From Flavobacterium nitrogenifigens (GTDB lineage Bacteria > Bacteroidota > Bacteroidia > Flavobacteriales > Flavobacteriaceae): DNA of 64,000 bases. Position 1 is the first letter of the stretch, and the number at the start of each line of letters is the position of its first letter. Positions 1 through 8,803 of this stretch are shown here, piece by piece. The notes under the pieces are model-generated. The model was not told the DNA's origin. It saw only the letters and a program-made list of their open reading frames with translations, and searched no databases. The stretch is taken from positions 248,001-312,000 of the forward strand of contig NZ_QJRI01000178.1 of assembly GCF_003254565.1 (NCBI RefSeq). Direction: 5' to 3'. The position numbers were made by a program, and so were the translations under genes.

Positions 1-481
1 TTTCTTTAACCATCGGAATCAAAGTCAGTGTTGTAGTTTCTTCACGACCGTTATGACCTCCAGCTTCAAAACCTTCGGCTACAACTGCATGTACTCCAGC
101 ATCTTGCGCTTTCAAAGCAAAAGCACTGCTGCTAACCACATGAACCACTGTAATTCCTCTTTCTTTCAAAAAAGAAGTCCAAGTTTTTGGATTTCCAGCG
201 GAAGTAAAGACAATTTTTACGCCTTCTTCGACTACAATATTCATAATTTCTTCAATATTTGGATATAACATCGGAATGTTAACTCCAAAAGGCTTGTCGG
301 TTGCTTTTTTACATTTCTGAATGTGTTCTCTTAAAACTTCTGGATACATCGAACCTGCACCAATAAGCCCTAAACCTCCCGCATTACTGACTGCCGAAGC
401 CAATTTGTAACCGCTGTTCCAGATCATTCCGCCTTGAATGATTGGATATTTTATATTGAAAAGTTGGGTGATTTTATTCAT
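1..481 (-). CDS. nitronate monooxygenase family protein (partial, C-terminus cut by window edge)
   Basis: The reverse strand reads MNKITQLFNIKYPIIQGGM from an ATG at 481 and stays open to base 1. The N-terminal IQGGM motif and the later GLGLIGAG and AEGFEAGGHNG segments are typical of the FMN-binding TIM barrel of the 2-nitropropane dioxygenase / nitronate monooxygenase family, which also includes FabK-type enoyl reductases. The role is presumably flavin-dependent oxidation of alkyl nitronates, but the substrate cannot be told from about 160 residues. The gene begins 5 bp after the stop of the upstream subtilase gene on the same strand, so co-transcription is plausible. The C-terminal half lies outside the window. 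Confidence 0.85.
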   Translation of the reverse strand, partial: MNKITQLFNIKYPIIQGGMIWNSGYKLASAVSNAGGLGLIGAGSMYPEVLREHIQKCKKATDKPFGVNIPMLYPNIEEIMNIVVEEGVKIVFTSAGNPKTWTSFLKERGITVVHVVSSSAFALKAQDAGVHAVVAEGFEAGGHNGREETTTLTLIPMVKE

Positions 482-486
482 TAAAA

Positions 487-2094
487 TTATTGCTTGATTA
501 TCTTTCCTGTTTTATGCAGATTATCGGCATCAAAACTATACAAATACAACCCGCTTTGAAGTGATTGTAAGGAAAGAACTGGATTTGAACTATTAACTTT
601 TTCTTCTATCAATTTTTGTCCTAAGATAGAATAAATGGTTATCGATGCTGTATTATTTTCATTCAAAAAAGAAAACGAAACTTCATTTTTGGTTGGATTC
701 GGATAAACTGCAAACGAAGCCTCCGCAATAAAACTGTCAACGCTTAATGCTGCACCAAAATTTGGAATTCCGTATCCGTAATTGTTATCAGGGTTGGCAT
801 ATCTATCAGCAGATTGCAAAATCATCTGTCTTATTTCTTTATTTGTTTTTGATGGAAACGCCTGCCATAAAGAAGCGGCCATTCCTGCCATTATCGGACA
901 TGAAAATGACGTTCCGCTTGCTGTGCCAATATTCCCATTTGCATCAGAAACTGTAGCTGATACTCCTTGCGCCATAACATCTGGTTTTATTCTGTTGTCG
1001 TAACTTGGTCCGATTGAACTTGAACTAGCTCTTACTTTTGATGCATTAACAGAACCGATTGCTAATACTGAAACCGCATCTGCAGGCGAACCAATATGGT
1101 TTTCTGGCTGATTTCCTTCATTTCCAGCAGAAGCCAAAACCAAAATTCCCTTGTCAAAAGCTATCTCTGCACCGCGAGAAATAAAAGTTGTAATTCCGTT
1201 CATCTCGCTATAAGTATGATTATATCTAATTTCATCTCTATCCAAAAAATATCCCAATGAAGTAGTAATGATATCAACACCTAAAGCATCTGCTTTTTCT
1301 GCCGCTTCAACCCAAAGCGATTCTTCTAACGGAATCTCCTGTGCATCAATTTCTGTGATAAAAAGGTAATATGATGCATTTGGAGCTGTTCCCACCAAAG
1401 AATTTACTGTATACCCTCCCATAGTTGAAAGTACCGAAGTTCCATGAGAGCCACCTGTGTAAAAATTGCTGTTTCTAGTAGTATAATCGTAACCGCCTAG
1501 AATTTTATTATTATTTCTAAGATTTTCAAAAGGTTGAGCTGTATTCACACCTGGAAAACCAGCATCCATAACAGCTATGATTTTCCCCTCGCCAGTATAA
1601 TTCTGCTGATGTAAAACTTGTCCATTCAACATCTGAATTTGATTTGCCGAATTTCCGTAAGAATAATCAATTGCAGTTTTTAACTGTTTGTGAACTTGGT
1701 TTACCGAAGCTTCAGAAACTCTTTTCCCTGTAGTATTTAAAGTTCTATCGGCAAATTCTACTCTAGAAACAAAAGACAGTGTCTTTAAGGCATTAATGTT
1801 CGATTGAGTCCCCTGAATATGAAGCGCATTGAGCCATTTAGACTGCGCTTTTACCGTAATTCCTGCACTTGATGTAATTTGATTTACATACGAAGTTTCC
1901 AAAGGAGCATCAGTAATATCTAAAGCAATATTCTGGTTCGTTCTTCGATCCAAAGCTCTTTGTGAAAGTTCGCTTAACGGATTGTCATAAAAAGCTTGTG
2001 CATTAGGCTTACCATTAAAATAAACCCACGCATCTTCCTGTGAAAATACCGTAAACGAAAGAAGTAATAAAAGAAAAGTAAAGTTATATCTCAT
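487..2094 (-). CDS. S8 family serine peptidase with T9SS C-terminal sorting domain
   Basis: This is a 535-residue exported subtilisin-like protease. An N-terminal signal peptide (about residues 1-18, ending FTVFSQ) precedes a propeptide-like region. The catalytic domain follows, with the triad Asp177 (AVMDAG), His217 (GSHGTS) and Ser396 (GTSFSCP) and oxyanion Asn324 (SAGNEG). From about residue 455, FAVYPNP starts a type A C-terminal sorting domain that ends GLYLYSF and a basic tail, the signal for export by T9SS and attachment to or release from the cell surface. The frame extends by one TTG codon to 2097, but the ATG at 2094 is the natural start. The likely job is extracellular protein degradation. 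It ends 5 bp before the nitronate monooxygenase gene. Confidence 0.9.
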   Translation of the reverse strand: MRYNFTFLLLLLSFTVFSQEDAWVYFNGKPNAQAFYDNPLSELSQRALDRRTNQNIALDITDAPLETSYVNQITSSAGITVKAQSKWLNALHIQGTQSNINALKTLSFVSRVEFADRTLNTTGKRVSEASVNQVHKQLKTAIDYSYGNSANQIQMLNGQVLHQQNYTGEGKIIAVMDAGFPGVNTAQPFENLRNNNKILGGYDYTTRNSNFYTGGSHGTSVLSTMGGYTVNSLVGTAPNASYYLFITEIDAQEIPLEESLWVEAAEKADALGVDIITTSLGYFLDRDEIRYNHTYSEMNGITTFISRGAEIAFDKGILVLASAGNEGNQPENHIGSPADAVSVLAIGSVNASKVRASSSSIGPSYDNRIKPDVMAQGVSATVSDANGNIGTASGTSFSCPIMAGMAASLWQAFPSKTNKEIRQMILQSADRYANPDNNYGYGIPNFGAALSVDSFIAEASFAVYPNPTKNEVSFSFLNENNTASITIYSILGQKLIEEKVNSSNPVLSLQSLQSGLYLYSFDADNLHKTGKIIKQ

Positions 2095-2138
2095 CAATTT
2101 ATACCATTAAGGGATTCACTCCCAAATAAAGTATAAAG

Positions 2139-3326
2139 CTAAGAAATTACTCCCGAACCAACTAATTCATTTTCTAAATACCAAGCAACAAATTGTCCTT
2201 CTGTAATGGCAGACTGCGGTTCTTCAAACTCCACATACATTCCGTCTTCAAACTGATACAAAACCGCTTTTTGCAATGGCTGACGGTAACGTATTCTTGC
2301 CATTACCTCCATTTTTTCTCCTGCTTTTAGCGTCATGTCTTCTCTAATCCAGTGTACTTCAGATTTTCCAACAAAAAGTGCTTTTTTAAACAAACCTGGA
2401 TGCAGGCTCGACATACCTGTATAAATAGTATTGGTTTCAACATCTGTGGCAATTACAAACAAAGGATCTGTTGTCCCTCCCACATTCAGACCTTTTCTTT
2501 GTCCAACTGTAAAATAATGAGCGCCTTGGTGTTTTCCAACCACTTTTCCCATTGTTGGAATATAGTCTAGTTTTTGAGATTCTAACTTTAATCTTTCTTC
2601 CAAAGAAAGTTCAGCCGATTTCTCAATAGTATAGATAGGATCATTTTTATCTACTTGAACAATTTTACCTTCTTTTGGCTGTAGTTTTTGCTGTAAAAAT
2701 TCTGGAAGACGAACTTTTCCAATAAAACATAAACCTTGAGAATCTTTCTTTTCTGCTGTAACCAATTCCATTTCAGCAGCAATTTCGCGTACTTCTGGTT
2801 TGGTTAAAGCTCCAATAGGAAACAAAGCTTTTGACAATTGCTCTTGAGACAACTGGCATAAGAAATAAGATTGGTCTTTGTTCACATCATTTCCGGCAAT
2901 CAATTGATACACCGTTTTTCCATCCACTTCGATTTCGCTTTTTTGGCAGTAATGCCCTGTTGCTACGTAATCTGCACCAAGACTTAGAGCGATTTTCATA
3001 AACACATCAAATTTGATTTCGCGGTTACAAAGCACGTCAGGATTTGGAGTTCTCCCTTTTTCGTATTCGTTAAACATGTAGTCAACAATTTTTTCTTTGT
3101 ATTCTTCGCTCAAATCAACAGTCTGAAACGGGATTTCTAGTTTTTCAGCAACAAGCAAAGCATCGTTGCTATCCTCAAGCCAAGGACATTCGTTCGAAAT
3201 AGTAACCGAATCATCGTGCCAGTTCTTCATGAAAAGGCCAATAACTTCGTATCCCTGCTGCTGCAATAAATAGGCTGCAACACTAGAATCTACTCCACCT
3301 GAAAGTCCAACAACTACTCGTTTCAT
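2139..3326 (-). CDS. mnmA: tRNA-specific 2-thiouridylase MnmA
   Basis: MnmA places sulfur on U34 of tRNAs for Lys, Glu and Gln, using ATP and a persulfide relay. The 395-residue protein has the PP-loop SGGVDSS at residues 9-15, the catalytic Cys100 in NPDVLC and Cys200 in DSQGLCFIG, and the conserved HYFTVGQRKGL segment of the central domain. A stretch around residues 215-260 (rich in E and K, before KVVGKHQGAHYFT) is longer than in the E. coli enzyme. I believe this is common in Bacteroidota. The gene stands 42 bp upstream of the subtilase gene on the same strand. A TATCTTTG element lies 27 bp upstream of the ATG. Confidence 0.97.
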   Translation of the reverse strand: MKRVVVGLSGGVDSSVAAYLLQQQGYEVIGLFMKNWHDDSVTISNECPWLEDSNDALLVAEKLEIPFQTVDLSEEYKEKIVDYMFNEYEKGRTPNPDVLCNREIKFDVFMKIALSLGADYVATGHYCQKSEIEVDGKTVYQLIAGNDVNKDQSYFLCQLSQEQLSKALFPIGALTKPEVREIAAEMELVTAEKKDSQGLCFIGKVRLPEFLQQKLQPKEGKIVQVDKNDPIYTIEKSAELSLEERLKLESQKLDYIPTMGKVVGKHQGAHYFTVGQRKGLNVGGTTDPLFVIATDVETNTIYTGMSSLHPGLFKKALFVGKSEVHWIREDMTLKAGEKMEVMARIRYRQPLQKAVLYQFEDGMYVEFEEPQSAITEGQFVAWYLENELVGSGVIS

Positions 3327-3353
3327 TTTAAAATGTTTAATTTTTTAAGGTTG

Positions 3354-3361
3354 CAAAGATA
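3354..3361 (-). promoter_or_regulatory. putative -7 promoter element for mnmA
   Basis: The reverse strand reads TATCTTTG, a match to the Bacteroidota -7 consensus TAnnTTTG, 27 bp upstream of the mnmA start. No TTG was found at the expected distance upstream, so only half of the promoter is supported. Confidence 0.4.
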
Positions 3362-3468
3362 CGCCAAATAATAGAAAATTTCAGCATGGTTTTCATTAGT
3401 TTAAGCAATCCCGCAGTAGATAAAACTTATTACTTTTTTAAGTACATTTAATCATACATTTTTAAAAC

Positions 3469-5346
3469 ATGAAAAAATACATTTACAGCCTGTTTTTCTT
3501 TCTTGCCTTAACTTCTTTAAGCGCACAGCGATTTAGCGCGTCTCTGCCAAATTATGAAGCGTATAAGGCGTTTAGAGGAAAACCTTTGTCTGATAAATTT
3601 TCGAATATCGAATCTGTAAAAGTGATTTATGACCTTCGAAAACAGAAAATGTATTATTTCAACAGCAGCGTTATTCCGCTTCATTACGATTTTGTAGTTA
3701 ATTATTTAGGCTACAGCCAAGATCTCGAAGTTTTCAATAATGAAAATTATAGCGATACAGAAAAAAATAGAGATTTTCTTCTCGGAAATTTAAACCACAT
3801 AAAAGGAACCGATAAATGGATTTTTGAACTCGCAGCTTCAGATCATATGCCTTTACCATTGATTGAACGTTTTTTTGGTATGGTTAAAAATTCCACATTT
3901 ATAGGCGAAAAACTAAAATTTTATCTGAATAATCCAGAAATGATGGAATGGCTTCAACAGCAGAAATTCAAAATTCCGTGTGTAAAATCAGATTATATTT
4001 TTGGGGAAATTAAATATCAGGAAGTCGTTCGCGGCAGTAATATTGGAATTCTAAAAAAATACAAAATCAAAGAATTAGAGACTGTAAAACCTAATTCTGA
4101 TGAAATCATTATTTTGGATGGAACTCCGGATATACTTCCAAACGTTCGAGGAATTATTGTAAATGAACTTCAAACTCCGTTAAGCCATTTAGTTCTTTTA
4201 GGAAAAAACAGAAAGATTCCAATAATGGCTTACACTGATATTGAAAAGGATAATAACATCAAAAAATTGTTGTCTAAAAAAGTAGAACTAAAAATCGAAG
4301 TCGATACTTTTTTTATTAAAGAAACAACCAAAAAGATTCCAGTAAAATCTGCTGGAAAAAAGAAAAACCTAATTATTGATAATAGCGTTACCGAATTAGT
4401 CAACTTATCTGAAATTCCAAAAAAGGGAGTTAATTATATTGGTTCGAAGGCACAAAACATGGCGTACTTAATTGCTATTTCGAAAGAAATTCCGTTTAAA
4501 GTTCCAGAAAATGCACATGCTATTCCGTTTTATTTTTACACAAAACACATTCAGAAAGCATCTATTTCTCCGCTAATTGCAGAACTTTTGGCTTTTCCTC
4601 AAAAAGATTCGGCAGTTTGGATTAATAAACAGCTTAAGAAGATTAGAGATGCCATCAAAAAAGAACATATTGATCCAGAATTAATTTCGAAATTGAACAT
4701 TGCTTTTAAAGATGCAAAATTCAAAAATTTCAGATTTCGTTCATCTACCAATGCAGAAGATTTGGATGACTTTAATGGTGCAGGATTATATGATTCGAAA
4801 ACAGGAATTATAGGCGATTCTATCAAAACTTTCGAAAAAGCCATCAAACAGGTCTGGGCAAGTGTTTGGAATGAGGCTTCTTATAACGAAAGAGAACTTT
4901 TTGGAATTGATCAGCAGAATATTGCCATGGGGGTTTTAGTACATCGTTCATTTCCTGACGAATTGGCAAATGGCGTTATTATCACTAAAAATATATTTAG
5001 AGAGAACTTTCCAGGAATTACAGTTAATGTTCAAAAAGGAGAAAACTCGGTTGTAAAACCCGAAAAAGGAGAAATCTGTGAGCAATTTGTTGCCTATCAT
5101 TTTAATGACGGAAAAGACGAAACCGATTTTGATATCGATTATACTTCAAATTCAAATCTGAATAATAACGAGCCTTTATTAACCAGAAAAGAAATGAGCA
5201 ATCTGTATGATGTCAGTAAAAAAATTGAAACCAAAATGTATCGCTATTGGCGCAAAAACCAATTTCATCCTGTAGATATTGAGTTTAAAATTGTCGGCGA
5301 AAAAAGAGATCTATACATCAAACAAGTTCGTCCTTTCAACGATTAA
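3469..5346 (+). CDS. exported PEP/pyruvate dikinase-like protein (phosphohistidine and ATP-grasp domains)
   Basis: This 625-residue protein has an N-terminal signal peptide (KKYIYSLFFFLALTSLSAQ). The C-terminal half carries the nucleotide-binding domain of the PPDK N-terminal/PEP synthase family: FRFRSSTNAEDLDDFNGAGL at about 421-440, and the closing DIEFKIVGEKRDLYIKQVRP. Ahead of it, around residues 215-260, is a likely swivelling phosphohistidine domain with His240 in TPLSHLVLLGKNRKIPIM. The order (His domain first, ATP-grasp last) is that of glucan water dikinases, not of PEP synthase, and no PEP-binding TIM barrel is present. The first 200 residues are unassigned. Substrate and location are unknown. 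The stop overlaps the stop of the convergent DUF4956 gene by 4 bp. Confidence 0.8.
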   Translation: MKKYIYSLFFFLALTSLSAQRFSASLPNYEAYKAFRGKPLSDKFSNIESVKVIYDLRKQKMYYFNSSVIPLHYDFVVNYLGYSQDLEVFNNENYSDTEKNRDFLLGNLNHIKGTDKWIFELAASDHMPLPLIERFFGMVKNSTFIGEKLKFYLNNPEMMEWLQQQKFKIPCVKSDYIFGEIKYQEVVRGSNIGILKKYKIKELETVKPNSDEIIILDGTPDILPNVRGIIVNELQTPLSHLVLLGKNRKIPIMAYTDIEKDNNIKKLLSKKVELKIEVDTFFIKETTKKIPVKSAGKKKNLIIDNSVTELVNLSEIPKKGVNYIGSKAQNMAYLIAISKEIPFKVPENAHAIPFYFYTKHIQKASISPLIAELLAFPQKDSAVWINKQLKKIRDAIKKEHIDPELISKLNIAFKDAKFKNFRFRSSTNAEDLDDFNGAGLYDSKTGIIGDSIKTFEKAIKQVWASVWNEASYNERELFGIDQQNIAMGVLVHRSFPDELANGVIITKNIFRENFPGITVNVQKGENSVVKPEKGEICEQFVAYHFNDGKDETDFDIDYTSNSNLNNNEPLLTRKEMSNLYDVSKKIETKMYRYWRKNQFHPVDIEFKIVGEKRDLYIKQVRPFND

Positions 5347-5900
5347 TAGAATACTAATAAATCTATTTCGTTGGTTGCTGTATTGATTAAGACAATTCTA
5401 AAATCAAAATCATCAATCTTAATTTTATCTTGAATTGATTTTCTAATTACTTCTGAATTTAAAGAAAAACTATCGTCAAGCGGAATTTTCAGATCTACAG
5501 AATTCAGATATTTCGAAGCTTTTTTATTGACAATAATTGAAGCGACAATATAAAATCCGATAATAATTATTTGAAAGAACAGCAGTAATTCAATCTTTTC
5601 AAACGGATACATAATGTCTAAAATAGACAACGTGATTGTTGCAAATAGAAAGATGATTGCGTTTACGGTAAAGGATTGTGTTCTAAAACGAAGTATTGAA
5701 AAAATCGCAAATAATCCAAACCCTATTCCTACTCCAATTTCTATTTTAGTAAAAAGATAACAAAGCGAAAAAGTACAAAGCCCAACAATAACCATCAACG
5801 GATTTATGGTTGCATTATCTTTTCTGTTGGAAAAAAAATACAGAACTAAAATTGAGCAAAACAACAGTGAAAATCGTCCTAAAAGTTCATTTAAATCCAT
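5343..5900 (-). CDS. DUF4956 domain-containing membrane protein
   Basis: A 185-residue protein with about four hydrophobic segments in the first 125 residues, then a soluble C-terminal tail ending NEIDLLVFY. The central segment GVGIGFGLFAIFSILRFRTQ matches the signature of DUF4956 (glycine-rich helix followed by a basic RxRT). Members are inner-membrane proteins of unknown function, in many bacteria next to polyphosphate polymerase (VTC-like) genes. No such gene is seen here. It is convergent with the dikinase-like gene, with a 4-bp overlap of the stop codons. Confidence 0.75.
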   Translation of the reverse strand: MDLNELLGRFSLLFCSILVLYFFSNRKDNATINPLMVIVGLCTFSLCYLFTKIEIGVGIGFGLFAIFSILRFRTQSFTVNAIIFLFATITLSILDIMYPFEKIELLLFFQIIIIGFYIVASIIVNKKASKYLNSVDLKIPLDDSFSLNSEVIRKSIQDKIKIDDFDFRIVLINTATNEIDLLVFY

Positions 5901-5989
5901 TGGTTAGAATAATTGGTTACTCAAATGTAATCAATTTATTCTTTACCTATTTTATTTTTTAATGAATGAATTCTAAACTTTTTAGACTA

Positions 5990-6715
5990 CTACTTTTTCG
6001 GTGCCGTACCTTTTTCTGAAGCTTTATTCGTGTTTTTAGGATCACTCATATTTACTTCTTTTACCAATTTCCCTTTTTGATAAAACTGCCAGATTCCCGC
6101 CTTTTTACCATTTACAAATTTACCTTTAGAAGCAACCGATTTGTCTGAGTCATAGAAAACAGTCTGTCCGTTGTATTCATTATTCATGAAATAAGATTCT
6201 TCTAAAAGTGTTCCGTCTTGTCCTATTTTTTTATACGGTCCTTCTTTTAAACCATTTTTATATGTCATCTCCTCTGCTAATTGAGCATTTGGATAATAAA
6301 TAGATTTCAAACCTTCTAGCTTTCCATTTTTATAATTCTCAACCGTCATCAAAACTTTAGAAGCTTTATGATAATATTTCCATTCCCCTTCACGAGCTTT
6401 TCCTATCTCCTTACCTTCGCTAACTTTGTTTTTGTTCTGATCATAAAAAATAGTGTACGAACTTCCATCATTTGCGCTAAAATCTCTTGTAGCCACAACG
6501 TCTCCTTTTTTAGTATCATCAAAAAATTTAAAAACACCAGTTTCTTTTCCGTGATCAAAAGTTCCTTCGTAGCGACGGCGTTTAGATTCAGCATAAGTGC
6601 CTTTCCAAAGTCCGTCTTTTTTTCCTGCTGCGTCGACTTTATTAATATCAGTTTGCGCATTCGAAACTAATGTGGTTAGGAATACTAATCCAAATATGAT
6701 TTTTTTTGAGATCAT
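5990..6715 (-). CDS. exported MORN-repeat (YwqK-like) protein
   Basis: This 241-residue protein has a signal peptide ending LVSNAQ. The rest consists of repeated short beta-hairpin units of the MORN-2 type (GKKDGLWKG, GKAREGEWKYY, NGKLEGLKSIYYPN, NGLKEGPYKKI, NGKKAGIWQFYQKGKL). Such proteins are often labelled antitoxin YwqK-like in databases, but no partner toxin is seen here and the export signal argues for an envelope role. The lysine-rich tail (ASEKGTAPKK) is low complexity. It lies downstream of yidC on the same strand, separated by a terminator-like hairpin, so it is probably a separate transcript. Confidence 0.8.
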   Translation of the reverse strand: MISKKIIFGLVFLTTLVSNAQTDINKVDAAGKKDGLWKGTYAESKRRRYEGTFDHGKETGVFKFFDDTKKGDVVATRDFSANDGSSYTIFYDQNKNKVSEGKEIGKAREGEWKYYHKASKVLMTVENYKNGKLEGLKSIYYPNAQLAEEMTYKNGLKEGPYKKIGQDGTLLEESYFMNNEYNGQTVFYDSDKSVASKGKFVNGKKAGIWQFYQKGKLVKEVNMSDPKNTNKASEKGTAPKK

Positions 6716-6770
6716 GGTAAATTCTATTTTTAAGCTAAACGAAAATCTTAATTATAAAGTATAATGGTAT

Positions 6771-6801
6771 AAAAAAATCCCGATAAATCGAGATTTTTTT
6801 A
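6771..6801 (-). terminator. terminator downstream of yidC
   Basis: On the minus strand an A-rich arm leads into AATCTCGAT, a two-base loop and ATCGGGATT, followed by a T tract. The hairpin (one mismatch) lies 8 bp beyond the yidC stop and before the MORN-type gene. Confidence 0.7.
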
Positions 6802-6808
6802 TTGAGAA

Positions 6809-8722
6809 TTATTTCTTTTTATTCTGAGCTTTTGCTGCTTCTTGCTGTTCCATTACTTCTTGAAGACGTTGCTGGAACTTACTTGGTTTCTTAGGCTCTC
6901 TTTGTTTGTTTTCCTGAATCTGAGCGTGAATCTTATCACTATCCACAATATAATTCTTGATAACAAACATAATTCCGATTGTAATTAAGTTCGAAATGAA
7001 GTTGTATAAAGATAATCCTGAACCGTAGTTGTTGAAGAAAATTAACATCATTAATGGCGAAACATAAATCATGATTTTCATCATTTTTGCCATATCTGGC
7101 ATACCTTCTTGCTGAGGAGCAGCCATTTGCTGATCTCCCGAAGTCATTTTCATGTAGAAGAAAATTGCAATTGCAGCCAAAATTGGGAACAAACTAATAT
7201 GATCTCCATACATTGGAATAGTGAATGGTAATTTTACAACCGAGTCAAAAGAAGATAAATCGTCTGCCCAAAGGAAACTTTTTTGTCTTAATTCAAACGC
7301 CGCAGGGAAAAACTGGAACGATGCATACATAAATGGCAACTGAATCAATGCCGGGATACATCCTGCCATTGGGTTTACACCTGCTTTGTTGTACAGTTTC
7401 ATTGTTTCCTGTTGTTTCTTCATTGGGTCTTTTTTGAATTTCTCTCCCAACTCAGCGATATCAGGTCTTAAAACTTTCATTTTAGCCTGAGACAAGAATG
7501 ATTTATATGTAATTGGCGACATTGCCAATTTGATGATAATTGTAAAAATAATAATCGCGATACCTAATGACAATCCGATTGTTGAACTTAAGAATCCGAA
7601 TAATGGAATGAAAATCCATTTGTTGATCCATCCGAAAATTCCCCATCCAAGCGGAATAATCTTTTCGAAGTTTTTATCGTATGCTTTTAATGTTTTATAA
7701 TCTGCAGGACCCATATACAAACTCATTTTGTAATCGATCTCTCCATTTGAAAACGCTAAAGGTAAATTAGCTCTAAACTGTTTAGTAAAAACAGTATCAA
7801 TCTTTTCGTCTTTAACTAAATCATCAGATTGTAATTTTGAAGTTTCAAAAGGTTTTTCTGTAGATAAAATTGTAGTAAAGAAATGCTGTTTGAATGCAAC
7901 ATAACTAACTTTAGTAGGAGTTTCTTCTTTTCCTTGTCCGTGTGAACTTACGTTATTATATTTTGATTCTTCGTATTTGAAATCAACTTGTGCATAACGA
8001 TTTTCATACGCAACGCTTTTTTCGTTTCTGTATGTTTTTAAATCCCATTGCAAATCAACTGGTTTAGCAGAATTTAAAACTCTGTTTAATCCTTGAGAAC
8101 GAATATCAAAACCAACTAAGTAATCGTTAGGTTTAAGAATGTATTTATATTCTAAAAATTCATTTGCTCCAGCTTTCAAACGCATAGAAAGAACCTGGTC
8201 TGCACCAATTTTTTCTAATGTTGGTTCAAAATATAAATCTTTAGAATTTAATGTTCTATTGTCTGTAGTAAGAAGCTGTAAATTTAAATTTGAGTTGTTG
8301 TTTTTAATTAACTCAACTAATTGTCCAGAACCTTTTTTTAATCTTTCGAATTCTTTTAAAGTAGCTTCAACAATATATCCGCCTTTATTAGCAATCTTTA
8401 ATCTTAATTTTTCGTTTTCGATTGTAGTAAAAGCTTCTTTTGCAGAAGGAAGTGTTGCAGAATAAGCAAATCCTCCTAAAGTTTTTTGCAATTGAGCCAA
8501 TTGAACTGTATCTCCAGGAGTTACAGCTGCAGCTGGTAATGATGCAGTTTTAGCTTTATCTGCTTTTGCTTGTGCTTCTTGTTTAGCGACTAATTCTTTC
8601 TTGGCTTTTTCAGCAGCAATTTCTTTTTCAGAAGGCTGATTTTGATACATAATCCAAATCAAAATTCCAAAGATCAATACAAAACCAATGATTGAATTGA
8701 GGTCTAATTTTTTTTCTTCCAT
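6809..8722 (-). CDS. yidC: membrane protein insertase YidC
   Basis: YidC/Oxa1 inserts and folds inner-membrane proteins, alone or with SecYEG. The 637-residue protein has the N-terminal membrane anchor (IIGFVLIFGILIWIMYQ), a large periplasmic domain to about residue 360, then the conserved core of five membrane helices. The core includes IIIKLAMSPITYKS, a cytoplasmic hairpin (KMKVLRPDIAELGEKFKKDP) and NPMAGCIPALIQLPFMYASF. The C-terminal tail is highly basic (KPSKFQQRLQEV...KAQNKKK), suited to ribosome binding. The gene follows pyrG by 81 bp on the same strand and is probably transcribed with it. Confidence 0.97.
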   Translation of the reverse strand: MEEKKLDLNSIIGFVLIFGILIWIMYQNQPSEKEIAAEKAKKELVAKQEAQAKADKAKTASLPAAAVTPGDTVQLAQLQKTLGGFAYSATLPSAKEAFTTIENEKLRLKIANKGGYIVEATLKEFERLKKGSGQLVELIKNNNSNLNLQLLTTDNRTLNSKDLYFEPTLEKIGADQVLSMRLKAGANEFLEYKYILKPNDYLVGFDIRSQGLNRVLNSAKPVDLQWDLKTYRNEKSVAYENRYAQVDFKYEESKYNNVSSHGQGKEETPTKVSYVAFKQHFFTTILSTEKPFETSKLQSDDLVKDEKIDTVFTKQFRANLPLAFSNGEIDYKMSLYMGPADYKTLKAYDKNFEKIIPLGWGIFGWINKWIFIPLFGFLSSTIGLSLGIAIIIFTIIIKLAMSPITYKSFLSQAKMKVLRPDIAELGEKFKKDPMKKQQETMKLYNKAGVNPMAGCIPALIQLPFMYASFQFFPAAFELRQKSFLWADDLSSFDSVVKLPFTIPMYGDHISLFPILAAIAIFFYMKMTSGDQQMAAPQQEGMPDMAKMMKIMIYVSPLMMLIFFNNYGSGLSLYNFISNLITIGIMFVIKNYIVDSDKIHAQIQENKQREPKKPSKFQQRLQEVMEQQEAAKAQNKKK

Positions 8723-8803
8723 TATTAATTTAAAAAAGTTATTCGTTGAAGCTTATTAGTAATGAGTTTAACTCAAATGTTACATCTTCACAGAATATAA
8801 TTA

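Noticed and set aside
5990..6715. Antitoxin of a toxin-antitoxin pair (YwqK label)
   Set aside because: It has a signal peptide and no adjacent toxin; MORN-type repeats explain the similarity.
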